A stretch of 64,000 nt of DNA, taken from Apoderus coryli (lineage: Eukaryota; Arthropoda; Insecta; Coleoptera; Attelabidae). The stretch covers positions 21,224,293-21,288,292 of the forward strand of contig OU452203.1 of assembly GCA_911728435.2 (NCBI GenBank), read 5' to 3'. Below the pieces are notes generated by a model. The model worked only from the letters and a program-made list of their open reading frames with translations, was not told where the DNA came from and made no database searches. The translations under genes and the position numbers were made by a program. Below, piece by piece: positions 55,301-64,000 of this stretch; within the stretch, counting starts at the first letter, position 1, and each line of letters starts with the position of its first letter.

Positions 55301-57139
55301 TAAACATTTCTAAACATTTAAAATTTATTTGATTGCAATCTGGAAAATTTGTTAAATGTCGGCTAATTAATGTTTTTTTTTGCATCACCCTGTACATTAA
55401 TGCTTATTAATTAATGTTGTTATAATCTGATCTTTCTATTTGAAAACCGTTGGTGTTAAATTAACGTTAACGTTAATAGCGGCGGACGTTATTTTGACTA
55501 CCATATCTCTCTATTATGGTTCGTTGGCTTGTCATACTTTGGCAGTATTTTTTTCTAACGTTGGTGTCACTTATTTTAGTTTAGTTGACACTTCTAGTTC
55601 ACGTCATAATTTGGTTTTGCTAACAAATTGCTTGTGTCAAATAGTTTCTTTGTTTACATTAATAGCCTAACAGTTTTCGGCATTATTTTCCTGTTTAAGA
55701 TCAATTCCATATAGTTGTAGTAAATTTAGAAGGTGTTATTGTGTATTTGAAGTAATTTTAGTGAGAAATTGTTAATAAAAAAATAGAGGCGTTCAAATGT
55801 GGACATACAGACGTTTGTTTAAAATAATCATATATTTAAAACAAAAAAATGTTTATTTATATAGGTATACCTAATACGCCTAGTTGATTTAGCGTTTGAC
55901 ATAAACGCCCGTGAATATGTTTCAAACAAATATTTGTTTGAACTGAATAAATATTTCATTGGGTGACTTTCTTGTTCGTCCCTAAATATAAACAAGCCGC
56001 CATCTTTGTATTAAATACTGGGCTTTAAGAGAGTCCAAAGATGGTTTCGGAAGCTTCCACATGTGCTCTACAAAGCTTGGCTAAGAACGTTAAATCATCA
56101 TCATCATCATCTAAAAATAAGGCTGCAATATCTGTGATGAAACCCATTAAAAGAAACTCGAAAACACAAACAAAATAACATTACACATATTAAGACAGCC
56201 TGTATATTATAAACTCAAAATGAAAACTTGGCAAACTAAATAGATACGGTAGTTGGTCTGAAAAACACAAAATAAGTCATTAGGGTCATCCCAACAATTT
56301 GTAATAGGAAAATGTCACTGACTCTTTTCGTTGCTTAAAAAACTATATATAGGACACAGTATAGTAGTGTTTTACTAGCATAGTCCAACTGAAGATTCAG
56401 GTGAAAAGTGAAAACGTTCCTAAAATAATTTGTCAGCATATACAGGGTGTCCTTGGATGCGGAATGCATAATGCTGAGTTTTTGTTGTTTTTATTTTAAA
56501 TCTTACCGGTCGGCCTTTAGAACTGAGAATCGACCAAAATTCAAAAAGGGATATTGCCAAAATTCAAGGGTGGTTTGAGGAACGAGGGGAATCTTATTAT
56601 TTTTAGAAGGAATAAACAAATTAGGAACACGTTAGAAATGTTTTTTTTATAAGTATTGGCTTTAAATCTTACAATTATGCTGTGTTGTTTTTGTTAAACG
56701 TGAAATTGTGTAAAATTCAAATAGGTACTTGGGAATAGTAGTTGTGAATTTGTTTTTCATGTGTTTAAATTGATTTGAACACAAATCAATAATATACCAA
56801 CCAAGTAGGTACGATAAAGTCATTAAACCTGTCTGATGTAAAGTTTTACTATACTGTTTGTTTACTATTTTTTAACTACTTTGTATTATGTATTGTATAA
56901 ATATATATTAGATGCTCACAATAAATGGTTATGAGCGACCGGATATTATCGTAGGTTGTTCATTCTTGATTACATCGTTGTCAAGTCATATACAAAATGT
57001 TTACATAATTAATATTCACGCGTTTAGGTTCTTGTACACGAACCTCAACTAACATTAATGTCTGTTAATTACGTTTCTCAAATCTTGGTCGATTTTTAAT
57101 TGTTAATATTTCCTAATTTAACTGTCATCTCTAATCTTT

Positions 57140-57177
57140 CTGATGATGATTTAACACACTCAGATAGCTTCGAAACA
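57140..57177 (+). other. Hammerhead-ribozyme-like motif
   Basis: CTGATGA (57,140-57,146) is followed after 25 bp by GAAACATG. Stem II is weak. It lies 45 bp from the 3' tail of the minus-strand LINE. Confidence 0.2.
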
Positions 57178-57221
57178 TGTTTGACGTATTTTATTTATTA
57201 ATCAACAAAAATCAACTTTAT

Positions 57222-58590
57222 AATAATAATAATCTCTTTATTGTCTAACAGGTATTGCTACCCAATAACAAGACAAAATCTTACATTAACAAAAACAATT
57301 GCCTAGCATTAGCAGACAAAAATACCCAACTTAGAACTAACTGAAAAATAGAAAAATACAAAAAAGGAAATACACGCATCAAAACGAAAGAAAATTGAGA
57401 GGATTACAAGAACAATTAATAATAACAATAAATAATTAACACATGAACATAATTCATCAAAACAAATACAAATCAGTAGCCCGCAAACATGTCTCTAAAC
57501 TTTTCTTAAAAGAATCAAGCGATACATTAAAAAAATCAACGTTTTCATTAATAACTAATCGGTTGCTGTATTTACAAGCCCGAAATAGCGGTGCTTTAGA
57601 TTCATAATTAGAACAAATCGGTGGCACCCAAAATAAACTAGCGCTTCTAGAGTGAACCCTAGGGACACGAAACCATAGCTGCTGAAGCAACCGAGGACAA
57701 TCCAACATATTGTTGATCAACTTAAAAAGAAAGATCTGAGACGCGAAAATGCATCTCTCGGCTAACGGCGGACCTTGCCAGTAACAGGCCGTGATCACAC
57801 CCCCGAGGAGGAAAATATCCATCAATTTTAAATGACAAATATTTTAAAAACTTACGTTGGATACTCTCCAATCTCTGTATATGAACACGGTAGATGGGCG
57901 ACCAAATGATTGTAGCGAATTCCAAAATAGACACAACAAAGGCGAAATAGAGACTTTTCAGGCAGTCCATGTTGTTGAATTCTCTGGTCTGTCTAAAAAT
58001 AAATCCTAACATTCGCAAAGCATTAGCAGAAACTTGCTCAATGTGGTAGTTGAAAGATAAATCACCATCCAAGTATACACCAAGATCTTGGATTAAAGCG
58101 CAGCGTTCCAAATTTGAATTATCGATGGTGTAGTTTCGCAAAAACGGATTTTGACGTCTTGTGAATGTCACCGACTTACATTTGTTCAGATTTAGAGGAA
58201 GTCTCATTCTGAGAGCCGACACAGATCTGTTTGAAGCTGTGCGCAATCTTTCCCACAAACAACATTGCGATACAATTTTAAATCATCGGCAAACAACAAA
58301 TAATTGCTATTGAAGCCAGAGCCAATATCGTTTACGAATATTGCAAAGAGAAGAGGAGCCAACGTACTGCCCTGCGGAGTTCCACTTGAGGCTGTGAATG
58401 AACTTGAACTGAATCCATTGTATTCAACAAATTGTTGCCTTGCTCCCAGATAGGACTGAAAAAAAGATATCAGATTCCTGCCGAAGCTAATGTCGCACAT
58501 CTTCTGTTGAATCAGGCAATTATCAATCTTATCGAACGCCTTGGAAAAGTCAGTATAGATTGCGTCGACTTGCCTATTTGAGTTAATAAC
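57222..58590 (-). pseudogene. 5'-truncated jockey/CR1-type LINE
   Basis: On the minus strand the order is VDAIYTDFSKAFDKIDN, SYLGARQQFVEYNGF, SSGTPQGSTLAPLLFAIFVN, LLFADDLKLY (intact FADD box), then after a frameshift near 58,204 LPLNLNKCKSVTFTR, LGVYLDGDLSFNYHIE and FATIIWSPIY. After another shift near 57,803 comes a C-terminal block ending DLYLF*. AATAAAG and (TTA)n at 57,222-57,245 form the tail. The endonuclease and N-terminal RT are missing. It resembles the fragment at 15,117-15,902. Confidence 0.88.
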
Positions 58591-59040
58591 ATTAACATTG
58601 ATATAGTCTTCAAAAATAACAAATTAGTGTTTAATTTAATCTTAACGTTCTAAAGAGAGCAACTTTGATTGTACATAACTTTCTTGAAAAGAGATAACTT
58701 ACAATTGTGTTAAAAGGAGTCCTAGGTATTATTAAAAATTTTACACCTGGTTTATTGTGCATTTACTGATTATTATGACAAAGTAAACAGGTATTACAAA
58801 ACGTACACATACATATATAATACTTTCAAAACTTTTGTTGGATATAAAAGGGACTTGAATACCAAAAATGGTGAATTCTAGAACAAGTTTAGTGGTCCCA
58901 GGTAGATTTTTAACAAATAGAGAAACCGTTTCTAACGCTTTTAAACTATACAATATAATAGTTGTTATCTACTTCTCCGAAAAAGGGACCTAAAATTTTC
59001 GCAGGTACTTAAATTTCTCAAAAGTATGAAGTCGATTTTT
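58591..59040. other. Non-coding DNA
   Basis: No gene is recognised; in particular no DEAD-box helicase motifs that would continue the gene at 59,773-60,169. Confidence 0.35.
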
Positions 59041-59079
59041 TTGCCTTTTATATTTCGAGATTAGAGAACAAAAACAAAT
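59041..59079 (-). mobile_element. 3'-end fragment of mariner family 1
   Basis: TTGCCTTTTATATTTCGAGA and the following TTAGAG-ACAAAAACAAATA match, in reverse complement, the right end of the family-1 mariner at 38,836-38,880. Only ~39 bp remain, in the same (minus) orientation as the body at 60,250-61,290. Confidence 0.6.
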
Positions 59080-59750
59080 ACGGCATGTTTTTTAAGTAAG
59101 TACCGTTTTGGAATTAAAAAAAGACGTGCAAAGATATCGCAATAATTTTATTTTTACATGAAAGCCTGTACCTTAATCTACTTATCATAACGTGGCACCA
59201 GTTTTTGAATACCCTCCTCATAAAATTCTGCCGCCTGACTTGTTAACCACTGTATCACAAATGCAGACACTCCACTAGCAATACTCCTTTTCTGTCCCAA
59301 AAAACTGTGCACATGATTTTTCGGGCAGAAATTGTTTGCTTAAACTTCACTCTTTTGGGTGATGATGAATGTCGCCATTCCATGGATTGTTGTTTCGATT
59401 CTGGTGTGACGTAGGCCACCCATGTTTCGTCACCAGTAACAATTTGGTCTAAAAAATCTTCACCTTCATTGTGGTACCGCTCAAGGAAAGTCAATGCACT
59501 GCCTAAACGTTGGGTTTTGTGCAAATCCGTCAACATTTTTGGAACAAACAAGTCAGGCGGCAGAATTTTATGAGGAGGGTATTCAAAAACTGGTGCCACG
59601 TTATGACAAGTGCCTCAATATTCACGGAAATTATGTAAAAAAGTAGATTAAGGTACAGGCTTTCATGTAAAAATAAAATTATTGCGATATCTTTGCACGT
59701 CTTTTTTTAATTCCAAAACGGTACTTACTTAAAAAACATGCCTCGTATAT
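59080..59750 (-). mobile_element. Mariner family 2 (cecropia-like) with inverted duplicated 3' end
   Basis: 59,255-59,545 on the minus strand encodes VPKMLTDLHKTQRLGSALTF, DQIVTGDETWVAYVTPESKQ and KQTISARKIMCTVFWDRKGV (catalytic Asp in DETW, second Asp in WDRKG). The C-terminal coding end and 3' terminal sequence (WLTSQAAEFYEEGIQKLVP and onward) occur twice: minus strand at 59,080-59,248 and plus strand at ~59,548-59,748. Both outer ends are thus 3' ends (GGCATGTTTTTTAAGTAAGT), while the N-terminal third and 5' TIR are missing. A TA lies outside the right end. Confidence 0.82.
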
Positions 59751-59772
59751 AATTGAATTATTAATTTCTTAC

Positions 59773-60169
59773 TTCTCTCGAACATTTATATGTGAGATCT
59801 TTCACAACATCACATATTTGGTGATACAATTCTTTGCTCGGTGCTAAAATGATTGCTTTAATCTCTTGGTGTGCGGCAGTTTGTTTGGAGTTTAATATTT
59901 TCTGGATTGTCGGTATTGCAAAAGCTGCAGTCTTGCCAGAACCTGTTCTAGCACGGAGGAGGACGTCTTTGCCTTCCAGGAGTAGTGGAATGGCTTTTTC
60001 TTGGATCAAAGTAGGCTTGTACCATCCTAATTTTGCAATGCCCTGCAAGTGAATTGAAAATGTGGCTTAAAGTATTAAAAATTGTACAAATGCCAAATAC
60101 CTTTAGGATTCTGTCATCTATTTCCATTTCGTGGAAATTTATTGGTTTTTCTTCTGTTTCGTCAGCCAT
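59773..60169 (-). CDS. DDX56: DDX56/Dbp9-like DEAD-box RNA helicase, first two exons only
   Basis: Exon 1 (60,169-60,101, 23 codons) begins MADETEEKPINFHEMEIDDR; exon 2 (60,042-59,773, 90 codons) continues in phase. Visible: F-x-x-M/LDDRILK, GIAKLGWYKPTLIQEKAIP (Q motif), LLRARTGSGKTAAFAIP (motif I, Walker A), IILAPSKEL (motif Ia) and LTYKCSRE. This order and wording match DDX56/Dbp9 nucleolar helicases needed for large-subunit ribosome assembly. A good donor, GAA/GTAAGA, ends exon 2. Only 23 bp further a mariner begins, and motifs Ib to VI (including DEAD) are not found in the window. It may be the 5' end of a real gene with a long intron, or a captured/duplicated fragment. Confidence 0.75.
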
Positions 60170-60249
60170 TACTGATTAAATTTCTTTAAACTACTTAGTT
60201 CTATGATAACAATAATATACACATAATCAGCAATGAGCTAATAATACTA

Positions 60250-61290
60250 GCGTTTAGCCATGAAGATCTATACACTTTTGCATGCGATTGAACCAATTGT
60301 CGAAGCACTCTTGCGACTCTGATTGAGGTATCTCCAAAACATGCAGCAACCGCTTCCTCAGGTGTAGAAAAACGTTAACCTCTCAGTTAGTTTTTTACGT
60401 ATGGGAATAAAAAGAAGTCATTCGGTGCCAAGTCAGGACAATACGGCGGATAACTCATCAAATCGATGTTTGGGTGCTCAAAAATGCAGTTGTTTGAGCC
60501 GATGTGTGAGAGCTCGCATTGTCGTGGTGAAGAGTAATCCGTCTCCCGCGGTTGGTTTTCCTGATTTCTTGGAAGACAACTAGCAAACAAATGGTTGTGT
60601 ACCACACAGAATTGACTGTTCTGCGTTGTTCTAGTGGTACGGTTGCGACATATTCAGTTTTTCCGAAAAAACAGGCGACCATTTGCTTGGAAGTGTTTTG
60701 TTCGATTTTGCTCATCTTGAAACACCCATACAGTCGACTGCTGTTCACTTTCGGGCGATTTCTTTCGACCAATCGACACGAGCCTTTTTTTGAGCGATTG
60801 ACAAATTGTGTGGGATCCAACGCGAACAAATTTTTTTGACAGTCAAATGTTTATGTAATTTTGACTGTATGCTGGTCTCACTAATGCCTAAGGTTGTCTC
60901 AATCTATTGATAGGTCACATGACGATCTTGCAATATCAGTTCGCGCACATCATCAATGGTTTTCGGAACAACAACTGATTTTGGACGACCTTCACGAAAT
61001 TCGTCTTGGAGTGAAATACGACCACGATTGAATTCACCATACCATCGACAAACACTGGTCCTTGATGGAGCTTCATCGCCAAAAATTGATTTAAGTTCAT
61101 CCATGCCCTGTTGCTGAGTTAATTCCATTTTTGAGCTGAGATGAATCTTTTAAGTTACTGTAAACAACACAAATCGCGCTCGTATGTCAAAACGTTCTGA
61201 GAATGTATAACCTCAAAAATGTCCAACTTTACGATAGAGCTGTCGGTTGCCAGATTGCAACACCAGGGTTGCCAAATCCCGAAATATAAA
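60250..61290 (-). pseudogene. Mariner family 1, second copy, frameshifted
   Basis: The minus strand runs from a 5' end with CGGGATTTGGCAACCCTGGT (complement near 61,280) through MELTQQQGMDELKSIFGDEA, RTSVCRWYGEFNRGR, DEFREGRPKSVVVPKTI, then TSKQMVACFFGKTEYVATVP, LHHDNASSHTSAQTTAFL (second catalytic Asp) and PPYCPDLAPNDFFLFP (third Asp). It ends at the LHG C-terminus near 60,262 without a 3' TIR. A segment between the HTH region and SKQMVACFF, with the first catalytic Asp, is lost. Frameshifts make it inactive. Confidence 0.85.
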
Positions 61291-62983
61291 AACCAACTCT
61301 CGCCAACAAAAGAAGCCGGTCATGATGTGCAAAAGTTGGGTTCGGTAGGTGAATATTTGGACAACGTCTTTCCAAATCGGTGGGTTGGTCATGCAAGCCT
61401 CCTAGCAGCCTTGCCCTTTTCTATTCTTTCCTATTTGGTCTCGAATGAAATATATTGTTTATAAAGAAACTGCTGAATTGCCTGAGCAGCCGAGGAAAAG
61501 AATATAAGCGGCTGCAATTCCAATCAAAAACAATCACATATTAGAAGGGTATATAATCGAGTCCGCTCGGAGGCCTGGTAATTTCAAATTCGTTAAATCC
61601 TTTAAATGAAGAAGAGAATTAGATTTCAGTTCACTGTGTGAAAATCGATAATAACAATATCATAAAAATCAATGACAAAAACAATATCACACATGCTTCG
61701 TCGAAATTCAAGGCAGCTAACTTCTTGAATGGTTGAAAGTGAAAACCTGACCGTCATCTCCTACTTACATGTTCTCTTCACATAATAATAACAATAATAA
61801 TCGTTTTTCTTTTCTTCTGCTTTATCGACGTCTGTGCAATCCTCGTCGACCACGAGTTGGAGGTCGCACATTACCTACCGAGAGATATTTAGTGTTTTGT
61901 TTGTCTGAGAACTCATTTTGCCGCACTGAAGAAATCCAAAGACTGGGAGAGGGAGACCGGGGCCTAACAAAAACAACACAAAACCGATGCCGATGATGCC
62001 GTACCGGAGCGGGCGGATGTTGTTGAACTAGACTCTTGTCTCAAGGTCTCTTTGCGTTGATCGTGCGATCATCCGTTCGGCCGTGTTGGTTGTTTGTTGG
62101 CAAAGTGAGAGCCCCAGCCATGGGAACGCAGGAAGTGTGACGAAGAGATGATGATTATTGTTTTACCGTCGGTTAACAGCACAGTGCCGGACTTAAGATA
62201 ATATTCACGCTAGTTGAAATGTTTTGTTCGTTTGGTAATAATAAAATACTCACGATAATAATTGTCAATATTGAGATTAGTAAACTTCTCTTGTTGCAAA
62301 GGTTACTCTTAGAATATTAAAAAATGCAAGTGGCATATTATTTAATTTTTTTGTCATACGCTTCCAAAAATTGCTATTTTACGGGCTCATTTAAGTCCTC
62401 GGCTGACGCCTCGTCCGGAATCAACAATACTTGTATAACAACTATTATGTTGGTGTTCCTCTCGAATCCTATTGTCTAGCCTTGACAAATTGAGGGTAAA
62501 TAGTAACAGGAACATCTACAAATATTTCCTCAGTGCTCTCCGCAAATCGCTTGTTTACAATCCTGACAATAGTTGGTGGTCATGCGCCGTTTTTGGCTCG
62601 AGCAGTAAAAACAACTTTTTATCTTCTTTTCCTTGAAGTCGTTTGAAGCTATGACTTGACGAAGATTTCGACGTAAATTGACGCAATTATACCTATGAAG
62701 CATCCATGGTTTGGCAAGGCAGATGCTTCAATCAACTATAAACTATTGCCTAGACAAAGGCTTTTGTCCTTTTTTAAAGTAAAAAATAAAATCAAATATA
62801 AAATTAGGATAAAATGTCGTATATTTATATATTTCAAAACTATATATTCGAAATAAGTAAGTAAGGAAACAAAAACTCAAGAGAGAGGCTAATGGATAAA
62901 ATAAAAAGGGAGCATCTATAATAGTGCCAAATTCCTTTTGTTTATAGATTGAGTTTGTTGAGAGTTTCCTTTACGTAGAAAAA
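61291..62983. other. Non-coding DNA, partly GC-richer
   Basis: No gene is recognised. 61,840-62,130 is less AT-rich than its surroundings. One unit of the 43,139 minisatellite text (GGGCTCATTTAAGTCC) occurs near 62,380. Confidence 0.3.
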
Positions 62984-64000
62984 CCGAATTCAAGACTGGT
63001 TTACACCTGAAATTAGGCAAATGCGCGAAACACTTGCGTTATTGCGAGGACTGTCTACACAGTGTCCACAAATTGAAGGTATAAAAGACATGGTTCGCTC
63101 TCATCGTAACTCGTATAGATCTCATATTAAAATGGCAAAAAAAATGCGAACGATACGTATATTGCAGATGGTTCTAATATTGCCAGGGCTACATGGGATA
63201 TTATCAACCATAAAAGGAATAGTTCTGCTACCCAACAATCATTAACAAATCTTACTGCTGATGATTTCAATACATATTTTACCAATATTGCGGAAACTTT
63301 TACCCATGACTTATCCTCAAATATCAGTCCACTGGATTTGTTGTCTATTGACATTCCTGGCAATTTTGAGTTTAATGAAATATCTTTTATTGAGATGAGA
63401 GATATAATAAACTGTTTTAAAAATAAAAGCTCGAAAGACATTTTTGATTTGAATATCGTAATCATTAAATATAAAGGATATAATAATTATACCATTGACA
63501 ATATTGATTAATTTGGCGATCTCATCCGGTATGTTTCCGAGTTGTCTGAAATTTAGCAAAATTATACCGTTATTCAAAAAAGGATCTCCAGATGAATTGA
63601 ACAACTATCGCCCTATTTCTATAGTGCCTGTTCTAGGCAAAATTTTTGAAAAGATACTCTTTAAACAATTAGCCAACTATTTTGAAAGAAATAATTTATT
63701 TTCTCCGAAACAATTTGGATTTAGACCGAAACTTAACACCGTTTCAGCTATAGAAAACTTTATAAATAGCGTTATAACCGCTTTTGAGAATAGAAGGCTT
63801 GTGGGGGCTTCTTTTCTTGATTTAATAAAGGCGTTTAATTGCGTCTCACACGATATCTTGTTGGGTAAACTGGAGCGATACGGTATGAGTGCGAATTCGA
63901 TTCGTTTGCTGAGTTCCTATCTCACTGGTAGGAATGTTGTAACGATGTTTGAATCAAAGTCTTCTCAGCGCTTGTTGACCTCTTGTGGAGTCCCACAGGG
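62984..64000 (+). pseudogene. LINE reverse transcriptase (CR1/jockey-like), cut by the window edge
   Basis: Across two frameshifts (near 63,140 and 63,470) the order is WFTPEIRQMRETLALLRG, TADDFNTYFTNIAE, KNKSSKDIFDLN, SSGMFPSCLKFSKIIPLFKK, ELNNYRPISIVPVLGKIFEK, KQFGFRPKLNTVSAIENF, ASFLDLIKAFNCVSHDIL, SYLTGRNVVTMFESK and SCGVPQG at the last base. The usual DLSKAFD box reads DLIKAFN, a likely damaging change. No endonuclease was recognised upstream. The FADD box would lie just outside the window. Confidence 0.85.

Larger units (their letters stand above)
49588..57221. other. Probable mex-3 intron, AT-rich, with repeats
   Basis: No other gene is recognised. Besides the repeats listed separately it contains a LINE-like minus-strand tail with (ATA)n at 52,215-52,245, another at 52,645-52,662, terminus-like motifs near 51,313, 54,660, 55,385 and 56,442, and ribozyme-like motifs near 54,132 and 57,140. 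The frame at 55,440-55,670 looks hydrophobic but has no family signature. Confidence 0.4.

Noticed and set aside
55440..55670. Hydrophobic 76-codon frame that might be a small membrane protein
   Set aside because: No conserved motif or poly(A) context; hydrophobic chance frames are common in T-rich DNA.
61769..61996. 75-codon frame in the GC-richer patch near 61.8 kb
   Set aside because: Starts in a simple AAT-rich repeat and has no domain or splice context.
1..64000. CRISPR arrays, operons, bacterial riboswitches, tRNA or rRNA genes
   Set aside because: The DNA is eukaryotic. No direct-repeat/spacer pattern was seen, and no B-box (GGTTCGAATCC-like) with a matching cloverleaf was found.

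Overview
The window is AT-rich nuclear DNA from an insect. The evidence is short spliced genes with GT/AG introns, a three-gene cluster of the insect-specific takeout/juvenile-hormone-binding (JHBP) family, and a dense load of decayed arthropod-type transposons (hAT, mariner/Tc1, Crypton, BEL/Pao, gypsy, Penelope-like and jockey/CR1-type LINEs). A beetle or similar pterygote seems plausible, but the order cannot be fixed from sequence alone.

Layout. 1-5.4 kb is intergenic or intronic and holds repeats only: a Harbinger-like fragment, a degenerate repeat array, and a hAT end fused to a 174-bp satellite. 5.4-12.25 kb (+) holds ten exons of a divergent SLC6 transporter resembling Drosophila bedraggled, with its N-terminus upstream. 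Two hAT insertions with perfect 8-bp target duplications lie in one intron. 12.3-14.3 kb is a graveyard of mariner and LINE pieces ending in a foldback element. 14.3-16.7 kb (-) is takeout-like gene A, with an antisense LINE RT and a Penelope GIY-YIG fragment in intron 2. 16.7-26.2 kb is intergenic, with LINE 3' ends, a Crypton tyrosine-recombinase element split by a LINE insertion, a BEL/Pao 3' end with LTR, and a 172-bp tandem repeat. 26.2-31.0 kb (+) is takeout-like gene B and 31.1-36.0 kb (-) is gene C. They are tail to tail, 121 bp apart, and both are swollen by transposons in introns. 36.2-37.6 kb is a hAT element whose body is the 174-bp satellite, next to the gene C promoter. 37.7-49.2 kb is transposons and repeats, including two mariner/Tc1-type elements, a foldback family with a minisatellite, a hAT transposase fragment and a 161-bp satellite subfamily. 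49.26-49.59 kb (+) is the first coding exon of a mex-3-like KH-domain gene, probably followed by a very long intron. 57.2-58.6 kb (-) is a LINE. 59.1-61.3 kb holds the first two exons of a DDX56-like RNA helicase (-) hemmed in by mariner sequences. 63.0-64.0 kb (+) is a LINE cut by the window edge.

The host genes have unrelated jobs: membrane solute transport, binding of small hydrophobic ligands, RNA binding and ribosome biogenesis. The takeout trio is the only functional cluster, probably made by local duplication. The most unusual material is in the repeats: satellite arrays carried inside hAT elements, a conserved terminal hairpin in a Crypton, recurrent hammerhead-ribozyme-like motifs, and several elements rearranged into foldback or permuted forms. 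All calls are from reading and translating the sequence by eye; no database search was possible.
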